From Chionis minor (lineage: Eukaryota; Chordata; Aves; Charadriiformes; Chionididae), in the NCBI GenBank assembly GCA_013398295.1, contig VZSF01011126.1:62001-126000 (forward strand): 64,000 nucleotides of DNA, given 5' to 3'. Below the pieces are notes generated by a model. That model did not search any database. It saw nothing but the letters and a program-made list of their open reading frames with translations, and had not been told where the DNA came from. The first letter of the stretch is position 1. Each line of letters starts with the position of its first letter. The position numbers and the translations under genes are program-made. Positions 39,358 through 51,756 of the stretch are shown one piece after another.

Positions 39358-39470
39358 TCATAGAATCATAGAATCAGAGAATGGTTTAGGTTGGAAGGGA
39401 CCTTGCAGATCATCGAGTTCTAAGCCCCCTGCTATAGGCAGGGACACCTCCCACTAGACCAGGTTGCCCA
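39358..39470 (-). mobile_element. CR1 LINE 3' terminal fragment
   Basis: A 113-bp piece in minus orientation. It carries the terminal octamer-like repeats (TCATAGAATCATAGAATCAGAG), then GGTTTAGGTTGGAAGGGACC and ACACCTCCCACTAGACCAGG, all close to the CR1 consensus. It breaks off at AGGTTGCCCA (39470), where unrelated sequence begins. A very short, 5'-truncated insertion of a young CR1 subfamily. Confidence 0.93.
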
Positions 39471-42400
39471 ATTACCCATGATGCTGCTAGTTCCCAGACT
39501 CTGCCTTGTAACAAAGGGTCTTTTCTTACTGTTATCCCATGGTCCAAGCCTGGTAGCTGTCTGGCCAAAGGCAAAAATTCAGAATACAAATGTTGACAAA
39601 GTTCTCTATTAGTAGCTATTGCAATACTGCTGTCTCTATTCTTTCCCCTAATCATGGGGAAAAAATGGGTGAAGAAATTTATTGAAGCCCAGCAAAAGTA
39701 TATCCAACAGCTTCTGTATCTCTGGTCTACTGTAAAGCGACGGTGCCTGTGAAATGACACATTAATGGATATTGGGTTTAAGATATTTATCTCATGGTAT
39801 TAATTTATAAAAGTCTCACCTCATCATCTCAAACTGCTAAGCGAAAAAATCCAAAAAAATTTCTGAAAAAGACTCCAAAAATTTCTGAAGTTCTCTTGAG
39901 TCTTTAAGAGCTGGAAATACCAGATTTGTCTATAATCATAACACAGATTTCATTACTTGAATTTTTTTCAGTTGTGGCTTTGTATCTGTTCAGCATCCAT
40001 TTTTCAATTTTTCGTCTCTTATTTATCTAATAACACATTTAGAGATAAACATTTTGAGGTCAAGGAAAAAAAATTATTAATATAACAGTAATTTTCATGA
40101 GATCTTTAATACAAGTGATGCTAAAGAAGACATCCTGACAGGTAAAGACAAGAGAGTAACAGTACAAGACCATTCTAAAACAAAGTTGGAAACGTAAGAG
40201 GAATTTTTTCTCCTTAGAGCTCAGCTTACTAGTTTTTGGGAAAGAAGGGATCCTGGGCTTGAGGAGGGTTTTGTTTGCGTGTTTGTTCATTTTCTGGTGA
40301 GCAGCAGGTTTCCTGACATATGCAGTCCTACTTATTATGTCGATGGTATTTCACATATTGTCCAGGATAGCTCACTTTGGAGACCATTCTGAGTTAGTGT
40401 CCTCTGACCTGTCTTCTTTCTCCCTCTCTTTAAGTGCAAGAGATTTTTCTCTAATAAGAAATGTATAATCTGGTGTAATATTCTGAGCTTGATGAGTTGG
40501 ACCAGCTATTCATTGGTTTGTAACACTGTCAGACAGGAGTTATTATCTAGTGCATACCAAACAAGAAAATAATGTCTCAATAATTTCAAAGGGAAAATCT
40601 GATGTTGCAAAAATTTCTGGTTTGATGGGAATTGTATTTGATATGTAAACAGTATGTGAAACCCCAGCTGAAAAAGTGCCTTCCTTTTGTCACCAGACTG
40701 AGTCTGGAATTCATCTCATGTGATCTGAACTAATAGTTAGATGTCGAGGTGTTTAGACATCTCCTCCAAACAAATCATCAGCACTTTTTTCCATAGCCAC
40801 TCGGAGGAAAAGAAAAAATTAAAAGAAAAAGCAGCTCCATAGCATTATGTATACTGTCTGTCTTGGGCAGTCACCTCACAGAGAAAGAATTGCCCACTTC
40901 TTTCTGTAGTCTACAGAAAGTACCTAAATTACTGGTCTGGACTATACTTACAGAACTGAACTTCAAAACAGATGAGAATTCTCCCCTAGAGTAAAGCATA
41001 TGATAGATTTCTTCTATTCCATATATTCTAAACCAGTAACTAGTCTACCTCATTTCACAAAGTTTGTGCCCTTTTAAGGATGAGACACGTGTAACTGATT
41101 GGCTGTGCTTCATGGTATTTAGCCACTTCACTGTTTCTCCATCCATCAGATAGGCTACACTTTTGAAATCACTAATTTGTAATAATTGCTGCTCTGAAAA
41201 AAAGTGTGGCCTTTTTTAATAATTAAACAATACGAAAGTAAAGAGCCATGACAAAGGGCATCATACCTTGCTTTGGAAGTGGAACCAAGCATGTGTAAAT
41301 AAGCATGTTGCTTAATGTACAAAGCATACTCCTTAAATGTTCATGTTTATCACAAAATTTTACGAGTTATTTCATTTATCTGTAGTTTCATATTGTGAAA
41401 TTTTATTTTATTTTATATATGAGATGTCTACAGTTCTAATTCTAGCAAGAATCTTGAAACCTGGGGTTTACCTCTGGCTCTTCTTTCCTGCAGTCCAGGC
41501 CCACTGGCTTACCATGGCTTCAAAGAAGATTTCCCAATATTATTCAGGCCCATTCCATAATTATTCTTTTGATGCAAATGAAAATATGCTTTGCTGTTTG
41601 CTGATCTTTTTAGACATATCTTCTTGACTTATCACAAACTTTGCCTTACCTGATGAGTATACATAATGGACATATCTTGTTAGGTATATCCTTCCAGAAC
41701 TACTCAAAAAGATTTTTACGTTATGTGGTATTAAAAAAAATAAATAATATTCAGACTAAACTTTTACATACACCAAAATCTGTAAGTAACTTTGAAGGCA
41801 TGTGTGCCTTAGGTCACATTCTAAAGGTCATGGAGGACATGGACAAAAGCTTGTTAAAAGACAGCAGTAGTACCCAGAAAGCTTGAAGACAAGGGTACAA
41901 GCAGTGTACCTTTCAGTTAGACATTTGTGACACAGGTGATCGAAACAGTGATAGAGAAGGGATCACCTTAGACACCTCCTTCTTCACACCATTTAACCCT
42001 TTTGATCGTTTTTAATGTCACTCTAAAGAAAATTAGCAGTATTACCTACTACTATATTTTTTTGGCACTGTTTTCCCACAGGTTCCATTGGGTTCTAGCC
42101 ACATGAATTATTACAACAAAAAGTCACTGATTAGCTGTTGAAAAGAGAAAAATCTTTGATTTCCCAGTGTTTTGTCTGTAAGTCTAGTGGTTTTCCTTTA
42201 TTACTTTGATTCAGTGATTATTTGGCAGGGGACTGATCAATTCATAAACTTAGTTAGCAAGTCTGCTGGTAAAATACTAATACCTGGAACCAGACTATTT
42301 ATACATATGTTTTCTCTCAAGTTTTCTGAAGAATTTGCTGGTTCTTCCCTCTGTTGTGGGAACAATTTCTTTTTGTTCTAAGTTATCTAGAGTACATTTA

Positions 42401-45009
42401 TTTAAAAAGTTTGGGGTTTTTTTACCTAGTTTCTCAGCAAAAACTTTATCAATATAATAATTAGCAGACCCAGACCTTGGAATTTAACTCCTTTCTATTC
42501 ACATAACTAGCAGGTATACTAATAACACTCCTAAGAGGCAGAAATTTGTTGCTAGAGACAGAGAAACTCAGACCGAAGAACAAACAAGAGAGATAAGTAT
42601 TTCTGCAAAGCATGTAAGTATGTGAAATAGATGACCTCATGTTTTCTTTCTCCCTCATTCTTTAGCCTGTCAAAGGCTGAAACTATTCACTCACCCCCCC
42701 CACCAGCTAAGCAATTCCAACTGAAATGACAAATTTCACTCTAGACCTATCTTTCAATGTTCCATGCCATCTTCCCTCCTCTTAAAAATGAGAACGCTAG
42801 TGAATAATTTACAGTGTCTAGAGTGTTACTTTAAATACATTAAATCTTATATAAATTTAAACTGAAAATCAAAGCAGATTTCCCAAAATACAAATGCCAA
42901 TGTTATTTTGTCTGTTCATTGCTGTTATTTGAAAGGAGATGGTCAACATGCATATTTGGAATGAGCCATATGAGATACCACAATCAGTCTTGTACCAAGG
43001 CAATGTGACACTCTACAGGACAAGTCCTGTCTTTTGGATGCTAACAGGCAACCCTAAAAATAGGTAAGACATCCAATTTGCCAATACATTGTCTTACGCC
43101 TCTTAGGTACAAATATTATTTTTAACAGAACAGGTTAGACAATAATATTCCACATAAATGATTCATGTACCAAACAGACAATAAACTGAGAGAAAAAAAA
43201 TATTTATTCTATGACTGAAACACCTGGGCCCTGAATATCTGTAAATAGTTCAAACTAAAGCTGAAATTTGAACACATTGTCCAAAGTCACTGGAATGTAA
43301 ATCAAAGTTACAAAGAATCCTGCAGTTCACTGTACATTTGTCTAACATTTCTAATTTCATTCAAAACCTAAAATATCCAAAAGAACATTAAATGAAACTA
43401 CAACATTTCTGACAAGCATAGCATTCAGTTTCCAGAATGATTAAGGTAATATCTAACCTACATGCAGTCTCAATGGGTCAATAAGTCCACATATATGAAT
43501 TGATATGTAAATGTATTACACATACTCTCTATCTTAACTCTCCTAACTGTATATGTATATACACAGCAAGTCCAAAGATTGACCCACCAAAATACATGTT
43601 TTAGTGAAAATCTTTTGGTATGAAATATTTCATACTACATTGAAATTAAACATGTTTATTCTGGCTTAAACTGGTTTTGGGGTTTTTTTTTGTTTAAAAA
43701 CTGAAAAGCTTTCAAAGCAAATATTTTTAATCCAGAATTCATTTATAAGTAATGAGAAAATAATATTTTGGTATTTTTAATGACTTTTTATTTCCAATTT
43801 AATTAAGAGGAAAGGAAAAGGTATGTTTAATTTCTCATGAACTTTAGCATGTACAAAAATAAAGTGCACAACTTTAGAGGAAAAATTCAGACCTAGCAAA
43901 AATGGTTTTGACAACACCTAGGTGATAACAGGTCTGAATTGGCTCTTTCAAGATATATTTTTCTACTACAAATATGAGATACACCCAAATGTATTTTGTT
44001 TTTGTAATGCAAAAAGCCACATTCATAATATGACCACATGTAAATGAACAATATTGGCCGAGAATTGTGGTCTCATATTTACAGACTGAGAGTATGTGTA
44101 GTAAAATCAATTGATGTGGATTTACATTTTTGTATCCAAGACCAAATTAGACTCATTCATTGCTGCTGGCCTGCTCACTGAATATTTGATTGACCTGTTA
44201 GAAATGGCTTTAAAACATTAGGAGTCATAATGACATTTTCTTAATAGCTACTTCAGTTCACTTTACATGTGTGGACATTTTTTTTAAATGAGATTTTAAC
44301 TTTACGTGTTATAGGATAAGACCCTACCCCGTCTACAAACTACTATCTCTGGTGTTAGTTTCAGCTGACAGAACAAGGCTCAGTACAGCACATTCACAAC
44401 AGAATGTGATGTGTTGTATTCTATAGGGATTATCCCACCGGCAGCATGACAGCAATGGGACCTTATTGAGTCGTGGGGTTTTTTTGGGTTTTTCTTTTTT
44501 TTTTTTTTGTGAGATGAGTTCATTGTTTATACCAAGAATGCTGATTTTAGCATTTAAAGCATGCATGGGTCATACATGTATTTCAGCTTAGTGAGGAAAA
44601 TGTTAAAGTCCATCACTTGCTTATTATTTTTAAAGCTGTACAATACCATACATCTTAGCAACCTTGGAATTTTAAGGAGCTGTCTCAGAGTATGCAAACA
44701 AAGCAGAATTCATCTCTGCTTTTACTAGAAAATTACATCTGTGAAACATCTGATTCAACCCTTATCTTTAAGTAGTTGCTTATGACAGAGTTCATTGTAT
44801 GTTTCCTAATGTTTTAAAACTTCAGTCAAGATAGAGCTCATAGTTAAATGAACAGATCACAAGGAAGAAATGTTAAGGCAGAGACTTCTTAACCCATGTA
44901 CTCGAGGGGAGAAAAAAGTACCCACCACTTCTGACTGCTTGAAGCAGGACAGATTTCTCAGACACAGAAAATGTGGAAGGCAATCACAGTTTAGCAATTT
45001 CCTGGTGCC
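39471..45009. other. AT-rich sequence between the CR1 fragment and the INSC 3' end
   Basis: No coding exon recognised. Minus-strand AATAAA or ATTAAA signals occur at 43787-43792 and 43826-43831 and could serve a long INSC 3' UTR, but such words are expected by chance in sequence this AT-rich. Otherwise only short homopolymer runs. Confidence 0.55.
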
Positions 45010-46402
45010 TTTAATTTAAACACCAAATAATACTAAATAAGCATTAATGAATTAAGCTGCTTAACATATCTACAGAGTAAGTACAGTAAAGAAGAAATGT
45101 ACTTACTTTTTTGGCAGATGTCCTAGTACCCTAAAGTTGCTGATCATAAAATGATCCAGAGCAATAGTCAGAGCAATAATTGGAAGATGTCAAGAAAAAA
45201 TACATATGCTTTCATAATCTACAGAGTGCTTTGTGAGAAACTGGGGGGAAAGACACTCTTAAGATATTTCTGAGTCATTTTAACTTTATATGTTTTCTTG
45301 ATGAAAAGAAAAAGGCAAATTTTAGGAGGTATGTTCATGAAAAAAAAAATCAATTTTAAAATAATCTCTAGTCTTTACATTGTTATCCATTGGTAAAATC
45401 TCCTTTTGTCAACTCCAAGAGCTCCTGAAAGTCCCATTTCACAGTTTTAGACATACAGGACTAGTTAGAAAACCAAAAAAATGGGAATATGTGTTACAAC
45501 TAATTTATCTGTTCTGATTATTTAGTGTATGCATGCACAACTTTTCACAAAAGTAGTAGTTTGAATATTAAAAACATGCCTGGACATGCTCACTTCCAGT
45601 TCTTGTACGGCTTGGAAAGGAGAGAAAATTATCATAGTGTGATGATTTTAAATCTTATGTGCATACCTTCACATTGATAACGTGAGTTTGATTTCATAAG
45701 GATTTTTCTAGAATTCTCTCAATTTCTTTAGAAAATTTCAGTAAGTGTAAATAAAAGATTTCTCTGCAAGTGTGTATCCTGTAATGGAGCACATCTTTAT
45801 ACAGCATAAGAACACCCTTTGGCATCGTTAAAAGCCAGTATTTGAAAATGTTCTGAAAAATTTTCTCAGATAATCACAGTTACGTATTTTCATACTTCTA
45901 CTAAAAAATAACAACAGTAAAGAACTGGACTCAGACTGTAACACCCTTTTCATTTCAAAGCTTGCATCTTTAACAATTATTTTTCCTCTAATGCAGCAAA
46001 TGTGTGAAACTAAAGCATTTCTTTAAAAAACTGCAAAACGTTCTAACTGTAGAAAAATACCAGTGATATAACATTATTAGAAGCATGTAACATCAGAGCA
46101 CCAAATTCTTGGCTTTGTTACCTTAATTCAACTATATTAAACAAGACAACAACATCTTGTTGGATTGCAGTGATAAGGTCTGTTGACATGTCTTGGCAGG
46201 AAAAAAAAAAAAAATTACCTTTGCAAACCACTGAAACAAGTTTTCTCATTCTGCTTCTTTGCTCCTACACACCACATGTTCATGGTTTTAAAATAAATAA
46301 GTCATAAATAACAATAGGACTAAAACGAAATAAAATTGTGTATGTATTATCTTATTGTATACGTATCATCTTGATTATTTTTCAAAGGTTTTTGGCTCAC
46401 AT
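45010..46402 (-). other. INSC: Probable INSC 3' UTR and downstream flank (end not fixed)
   Basis: Sequence directly after the INSC stop, read on the minus strand. The transcript must end somewhere here or further down, but no AATAAA lies close to the stop. The nearest canonical-type signals are an ATTAAA at 45010-45015 and an AATAAA at 43787-43792. A weaker TATAAA variant lies at 45796-45801. A run of 14 T (minus strand) sits at 46201-46214. The end shown is only the first ATTAAA, and the real cleavage site cannot be chosen from sequence alone. Confidence 0.3.
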
Positions 46403-46531
46403 TTATACAAAGCTCTCTTCCATATTCGTGCATAGCAGAAAGGAATCCACAAGTCTGGGCTTTACTAGCTGCTGAAAATCTGACTCTTCAAGTCCATCAG
46501 GACTCATAACTGCTAGTCTCCGTAAGGCTGC
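46403..46531 (-). CDS. INSC: INSC last coding exon with stop codon
   Basis: This 129-nt coding part of the terminal exon follows a TTTTTCTAG acceptor, enters at phase 0, and encodes 42 residues and TAA (46403-46405). The protein starts AALRRLAVMSPDGLEESDFQ and ends VDSFLLCTNMEESFV. The natural C-terminus of vertebrate INSC is NMEESFV. Its last four residues, ESFV, fit the class I PDZ-ligand pattern (S/T-x-hydrophobic at the end). INSC works by bridging PAR3, a PDZ protein, to LGN/GPSM2 and so couples cell polarity to spindle orientation; that the tail itself binds a PDZ domain here is inference. No frameshift or internal stop is visible in any of the five exons, so the gene looks intact as far as it is seen. 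Confidence 0.95.
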   Translation of the reverse strand, partial: AALRRLAVMSPDGLEESDFQQLVKPRLVDSFLLCTNMEESFV

Positions 46532-48520
46532 CTAGAAAAACAAAACAACACAACAAAATTGTCATACTGTTAAGGTTTGACAAAGTCTTCATTGCAGGAA
46601 TTCATTGTAACTATCTCTAAATAACAGCCAGGACTCAAAACTGCAGGTCTATGGTCTTCTACCTGGCTAATCTCTTGATACTATCATCACCTATCGGATG
46701 AATCTCCCCTCAAATGCAGCTATTAAATGAGAATCCTTTTCGGGCACATTCCTCTAAGTCCTGAGCAGTAGGGAGAGCGTGGTGTTAAAAAACATAGAGG
46801 TGAGAGTCAGAGCACTTTGATTGGAAACCTATCTCTGATCTGCTGCATGTCTCACACTGCCTCTTTGTATCTCAACTCTCCTCTTAGCTTTTGTCTTATT
46901 TATGAGAACTATAACCCATCTGATTCGGAAAACTTCAGAAAACCTCTGCTACTGAAGTTTTATGTAATGCCCATAACAGAAATCTTTTAGATGCTACTGT
47001 AGTGGAAAGAAGCCACACATTTTAAACCTTTTAGGAACAAATAAAACTGCTAGTTGTTCTGATTATGAGACTGTGCAATAGAAATTGTATTGCTGCTATT
47101 ATCTTCATAAACTCTTCCTTTCTAAGAAGTTACTTGTTTTTCTCATTGGAGAAAAATATACAATTACATACCTTCTAGCAACCTGATACAACAAATGCAA
47201 CTAGAAAGTAGGCTGGCTTTCCTCAGGAACAAAACTTGTATTCTATTAGTAAGGTCTGATAGGTGTGATAAGTTTTTCTCTCTGCTGTTTGTCGGTGCAG
47301 CACTAACACAAGAGTTAATCACCTGCTTCAAAATATACAAAAAGTAAACAACCTAGCCAAAAATGCCAAATAGTATAAGCCCTCAGACCTTAGTGACAAT
47401 ACCTATCAGAGCCCGAAGCAGCTTATGTCTCAAGGACAAGATTTTTGCCACATGTTTACTAGAAATTGTCATCAGGCAGTTAATAAAATACCAGGAGAAG
47501 CAGAATAGCTGAGACAGGCAGGCAGGTGACATCTCAAGTGATAGGCATGAATTCAAGGAATGAGCAGCAACAACTTCAATGAGAGAGAAAAATCAGTCTG
47601 GTTTGCTGCCATCACTCTGTGGCCTCTTCTCTAGCCATACACGATCAACAAGCCTTCTCAGCATGCATGAAGAATAACCACAGCATGTCTTATGCTCACA
47701 TTCACACTGCCTTCATCTTGAATGAGTCCTGCTTAAATGAACGGAACTTCTCACGTGCCGGTACAAAGCTAACAGTTAATTGAAACTGCAATAACCAGGC
47801 TTTACTTTTACAGTTAAAATAACATAAATACTACAAAGCACTGTGAAACAATATTCTTCAGTCTTTGTTCATCAAAAACTATCTCCTAACCCTAGATCAC
47901 CCATGTCCCCAGAGCCCTTTCACCTCGCAGAATGCTAGGTGAAATGACTCAACTCTGAGAGCTGGCTGGGGCTCACAGTCCATGCAGCGCAGGGCCAGCA
48001 GCTGGGATCTTTCTCTTAAGCAGAGAAAGTGTTAACCTCCTGTTGGCCACCCCTTGGCTGGACGCTATATTGTCTTGGAGGCTCAAATAGAAAAAATGGA
48101 TTGTGGTGAAAGCAAGAAACCTCCTTTCCTCTGTTTGGGCGCTTCACATAAATATTTCCATACATGTGTTTGTGCAGATAAAGGGCTGCTACCCCTGTGA
48201 TTCAAGGCTCATTTCAACAAACACAGCATCATCAGAGAACAGAATGTAAAAATTACTGAAACCTTAAATTCTGAAGTGTTCCGCTGAAATTTTTTGGTGC
48301 TCAATAATGTGAACACAAAGCCATTTTTCCTTATGTGCTTAAATCTTCAATCAAAGGATAAATAATTGACACTGTGCAGGATTATGCTTAAGGGGAAAAG
48401 CAGGAGACCCTGGCATGAATTTAAAACAGCCCTGCAATACTTATGTATTTTGAAACCTAAACAGCTGTTTTTTCTGCATTTTTCAGGAGAAGCATGAAAG
48501 AAAGATTAAAATGTACCTAC
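46532..48520 (-). other. INSC: INSC intron (2.0 kb, phase 0)
   Basis: Lies between the GTAGGT donor and the TTTTTCTAG acceptor of the last exon. A moderately GC-rich stretch around 47880-48070 stands out from its AT-rich surroundings, but it shows no splice-bounded open frame and no repeat that I recognise. Confidence 0.85.
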
Positions 48521-48597
48521 CAGACATGCCACTAAAACTGAATCACTGTTATTTCTTTCAGTTGGTGATCTGCAAAGTTTAATTAGTCGAGGAATAC
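48521..48597 (-). CDS. INSC: INSC coding exon, penultimate (armadillo repeat segment)
   Basis: This 77-nt minus-strand exon has a TTCAG acceptor (48598-48602) and a GTAGGT donor (48515-48520). The first two bases complete a cysteine codon begun in the previous exon. The rest gives IPRLIKLCRSPTERNNSDSV then LVACL, ending at phase 0. Human INSC, as I recall it, has SRLIELCRSPSERNSSDAVLVACL at the same place, so the match is almost residue for residue. A second GT five bases into the intron would add codons that the family lacks, so the upstream donor was chosen. Confidence 0.94.
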
Positions 48598-49236
48598 CTG
48601 AATGCACAAGAGAGTATCAGGAGAAATAATTTAGAAAAACAAACTCCTTATTTTGAGATGAAATTTTTTTTTAGATGTTTCATATTTATCTTCCTTAGTA
48701 GATACGATCTCTAATGATGATATGCAAATACTTAAGGGACTGTCCATGGAAGCTATGCAGTTCAGAACAGTCATAATTAATAGTTGTAATGCACTGCTTT
48801 TTACCCACTACTGCTATTTCAGAGTGGAAATCGTGACCTCCATTTCTCCCATATCAATCTTCCCACGTGCCCTTAAACAACTCCAGCCAAAAGAACAGGT
48901 TGCTTCCCATTAGATTCATCACAACTGAACCTGCAAGGGTCCAAGTTTTCTGTCCACTGACAGATTCTGCACATGGGTTTAAATAAAGGAATGGAGGAGG
49001 CAGCACTGTCAGTCTGCCACAGCTATGTGTTGAGTAGAAGCTGCACCTCAGGTTCTTCTGTGAAATAAGCCAGAGGTTCATTTAGAACAACCTCCAGTCA
49101 CTCTCTGGACAGACCGTATAGGACACCTATTCCATAAAGTGTACCAAGTAAGGCTAAAAATTAAAAAGAGCTTCTCCATGATTGGTAGTTCCTCCCTCTT
49201 TTTCAGTCTGCCATTAAGCTAGTGATACATCCTTAC
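48598..49236 (-). other. INSC: INSC intron (639 bp, phase 1)
   Basis: The shortest intron of the gene in this window, with a GTAAGG donor and a TTCAG acceptor. The coding frames on either side differ, so it cannot be read through. I see no other feature in it. Confidence 0.85.
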
Positions 49237-49392
49237 AGCTGAGTTTTACGGCTGCATCTGCCACTTCAGGGTCTCGGCTGAGTCGCGCCAGAGTAACTGC
49301 AGATTTCTGTTGGACTCGCTCACAAGCAGCAACTTCTGCTGAATTTCCTGAAGATGATCTTTCAAAGAGCATTTCCATTAAAAGTTGGACAC
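49237..49392 (-). CDS. INSC: INSC coding exon, third from the 3' end (armadillo repeat segment)
   Basis: This 156-nt minus-strand exon has a CTAG acceptor (49393-49396) and a GTAAGG donor (49231-49236). Two bases complete a glycine codon, 51 whole codons follow, and one base is left over for the next exon (phase 1 to phase 1). The protein contains GVQLLMEMLFERSSSGNSAE and then VAACERVQQKSAVTLARLSR, DPEVADAAVKLS. The block ACERVQQKSAVTLARLSRDP is a hallmark of vertebrate INSC armadillo repeats. The serine-rich stretch (ERSSSGNSAE) is the less conserved loop between helices. The reading frame stays open past the donor for a few codons, but that extension is intron. Confidence 0.95.
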
Positions 49393-51689
49393 CTAGAAGG
49401 ATGTAAGAGCTATTGTTATACACTATCCCACAAAGAACAGTTTCATTAACTTATTGTTGCCTGTAGGAGTTGATAGTCTTATTGTAGCAGCACAAAAACA
49501 GATGAGGCTATACTGATTTCTGTTTTCTAGATTATTTTAAATATAAGGACAATTATGTGCTATTAGACTCCATATGCTATTTGGCATTCAGATTACTTCA
49601 GGTAGCATCAGAGGATTTTAACTGTTAGAACATTTGCATAAATAATTAAGAGAATTAGAATCAGAATCATGCAGCTAGATCAATCAATATACAAAAAAGC
49701 CAAAGTTGAGAAGAAAACATATTTAAACTTTCCAGGATTCAAAGACCCTTGTCATTTTGTGAATCTAGCTTCTGACCAGCATCTGATTATTACAACATTA
49801 GGCAGACACAAAAAGCCTTTGTACACAAGACAAGTGTCAACTCTTCCCTGGGGGCAAATGCTTCTGTGTCAACTTCCACTATGGAGTGCATACACAAACT
49901 TTACTCCATCACATTGTGCTTGACAATCCACGTGTACACCTCCACCTACTGTAGTATCTAGCATGAGTTAGGCCTAGTTGGCATAGCTGTTAGTATAATT
50001 TTATGAACATCAATCAAGCTTCTGCTGTAATAGAAGTAGATGAAATATGATCAAACACCTGTCCCAAACAGGAAAAAAAGAAAAAAAAAAACCAAAACAG
50101 ATTTTGGTGTGCTCAAGGAAATAGATAGTCAAACTACATAATCAATCTTTTAATCCTGAAGGAGTGCAAAAACTGCACAAATCAAACACACAAGTCACTG
50201 ACAGGGTATTCCCTACCCAGCCCTATAATTACAGACACCTAGGGTCCTGCGAAGTGTCAGGGTCTTACCAGGAGTTTCTAAAAAAGACTCTGAGTAGGGA
50301 AGCCCCATGTGCCTGCACCAAGAAGTTCAGGACCACATCTCTAACTTCCAGGAACACAGGGAGCTTAGACCGGGAGCACGGCAGGAACCACCACATGGAC
50401 CTGACCAGCTTCTCTCTGTGAATGCCCCATCCCTCCCATGCAACAAGGAGGTCATATAAGATACCACCACGCTAACCTGCCTTGCTCCTCCCCCTCACTG
50501 CACTGTTTACTGCATGGGACAGGAAAGTCAGCTAATGGGTAAAATTACATGTATATGCGATTAAATTGGTTCAGTATCCAGATCCATTCAACCTCCACAT
50601 TATCAGTTGGTCTCAAACCACAACACCTATGCTCCTTAGCAAGGACATCAAATGCACACTACGTTTGTGCACACATGGATCACATCAAGCAAATTAGGTG
50701 TGCCTGATCCTTGCCAGTCATATTTGTGTGCACAGAGCTCAAATGTTCCACTGAAATGCAAGAAACATCTAAATCCAATATTACATAGGAATTGGCTAAT
50801 TCTGTTTCAAGATCCACTTCTATGTAGAAGCTTTCTGAAATCCCTTCTCCCACTTACAATCAACTATGACTGAGATTCAACTGGATTCAAATTCAAACCA
50901 TTCCTATCCAAACCTTAATTTTAAAAGTGTGGAAGGGATATTTCTAGGACAGAAAAAGCAATAATTGTGAAGCTTCACTGTAATTTAATATCCACACACA
51001 CACACCCCCCAAAAAGGAAAAAAAAAAAAAAGCGAGCTGCCTTACTGCATTTGCTGGTAGGTGTATTAGTAAGGCTGTTACATCTTCCCTTACCCACGTA
51101 ATTATTAACCTAACTTCTCAGACTTCTAGTGGGCCTATAACACCCTAAGGTTTTTTTAAACATAATGAATTTCTCATAATATGAGTTTTAAAGTAATGTG
51201 GAAAAAACCCGGCAACTGCTGTATAGTAATAAAAACATAATGCTTCCAAACTCACAGTACTTCTGAATACCTGTGAAAAAAGCATCACAAAATGCAGGTA
51301 TGCATGACTCAATATCAGATGATGTCTTTCAATGTGTAAGAATTGCCACCTTATACAATGTTATTCCATTGTAATGTAATCAAAAGTTGTTGAAACACTT
51401 TGTACTACTTTGCTTTGTATCTACGAGTAAGTCACACATACACAGAACATCAGCAATATGGTCATACACACAAAGTTTTCTAAAGCATTGGTAATTTATT
51501 TCAGCTACACAGAAGCATCCCAAGGACTCATTTTGCACCCTGAAGCAATGTAGAATACCCAGCAGAGACAGGATGCAAAATGAAGTGGTATTAGTGAAGC
51601 CTTCCTCCTTTATCTTGTAACCGCTTCTTTCCCATCCACCCATGTTCTCCACAAACAAATACAGGATATGGTTCAGCTAAAATACATAC
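49393..51689 (-). other. INSC: INSC intron (2.3 kb, phase 1)
   Basis: Lies between the GTATGT donor and the CTAG acceptor. It holds a mixed CA/C/A low-complexity tract at 50993-51031 and a somewhat GC-richer stretch around 50200-50430 in which I recognise no gene or repeat. Nothing else is notable. Confidence 0.85.
50993..51031 (+). repeat. CA repeat, C run and A run
   Basis: Six CA units, then a short C run, AAAAAGG and 14 A, inside the 2.3-kb INSC intron. Low-complexity sequence only. Confidence 0.85.
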
Positions 51690-51756
51690 CATTTCCTTGA
51701 ATGATTTCTGAAGCACACTGGTCTAAGACAGACATGTTTGCCAATATTGTTACCAC
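51690..51756 (-). CDS. INSC: INSC coding exon, fourth from the 3' end (armadillo repeat segment)
   Basis: This 67-nt minus-strand exon is flanked by an ACAG acceptor (51757-51760) and a GTATGT donor (51684-51689). It encodes VVTILANMSVLDQCASEIIQ followed by GN, plus the first base of a split glycine codon. It enters at phase 0 and leaves at phase 1. The pattern (hydrophobic helix, LANMS turn, second helix) is that of an armadillo repeat, and from memory it is nearly the same as mammalian INSC (VTILANMSVLEQCAS). Too short to be noticed as an open frame, it was found from the splice sites and the protein match. Confidence 0.93.
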
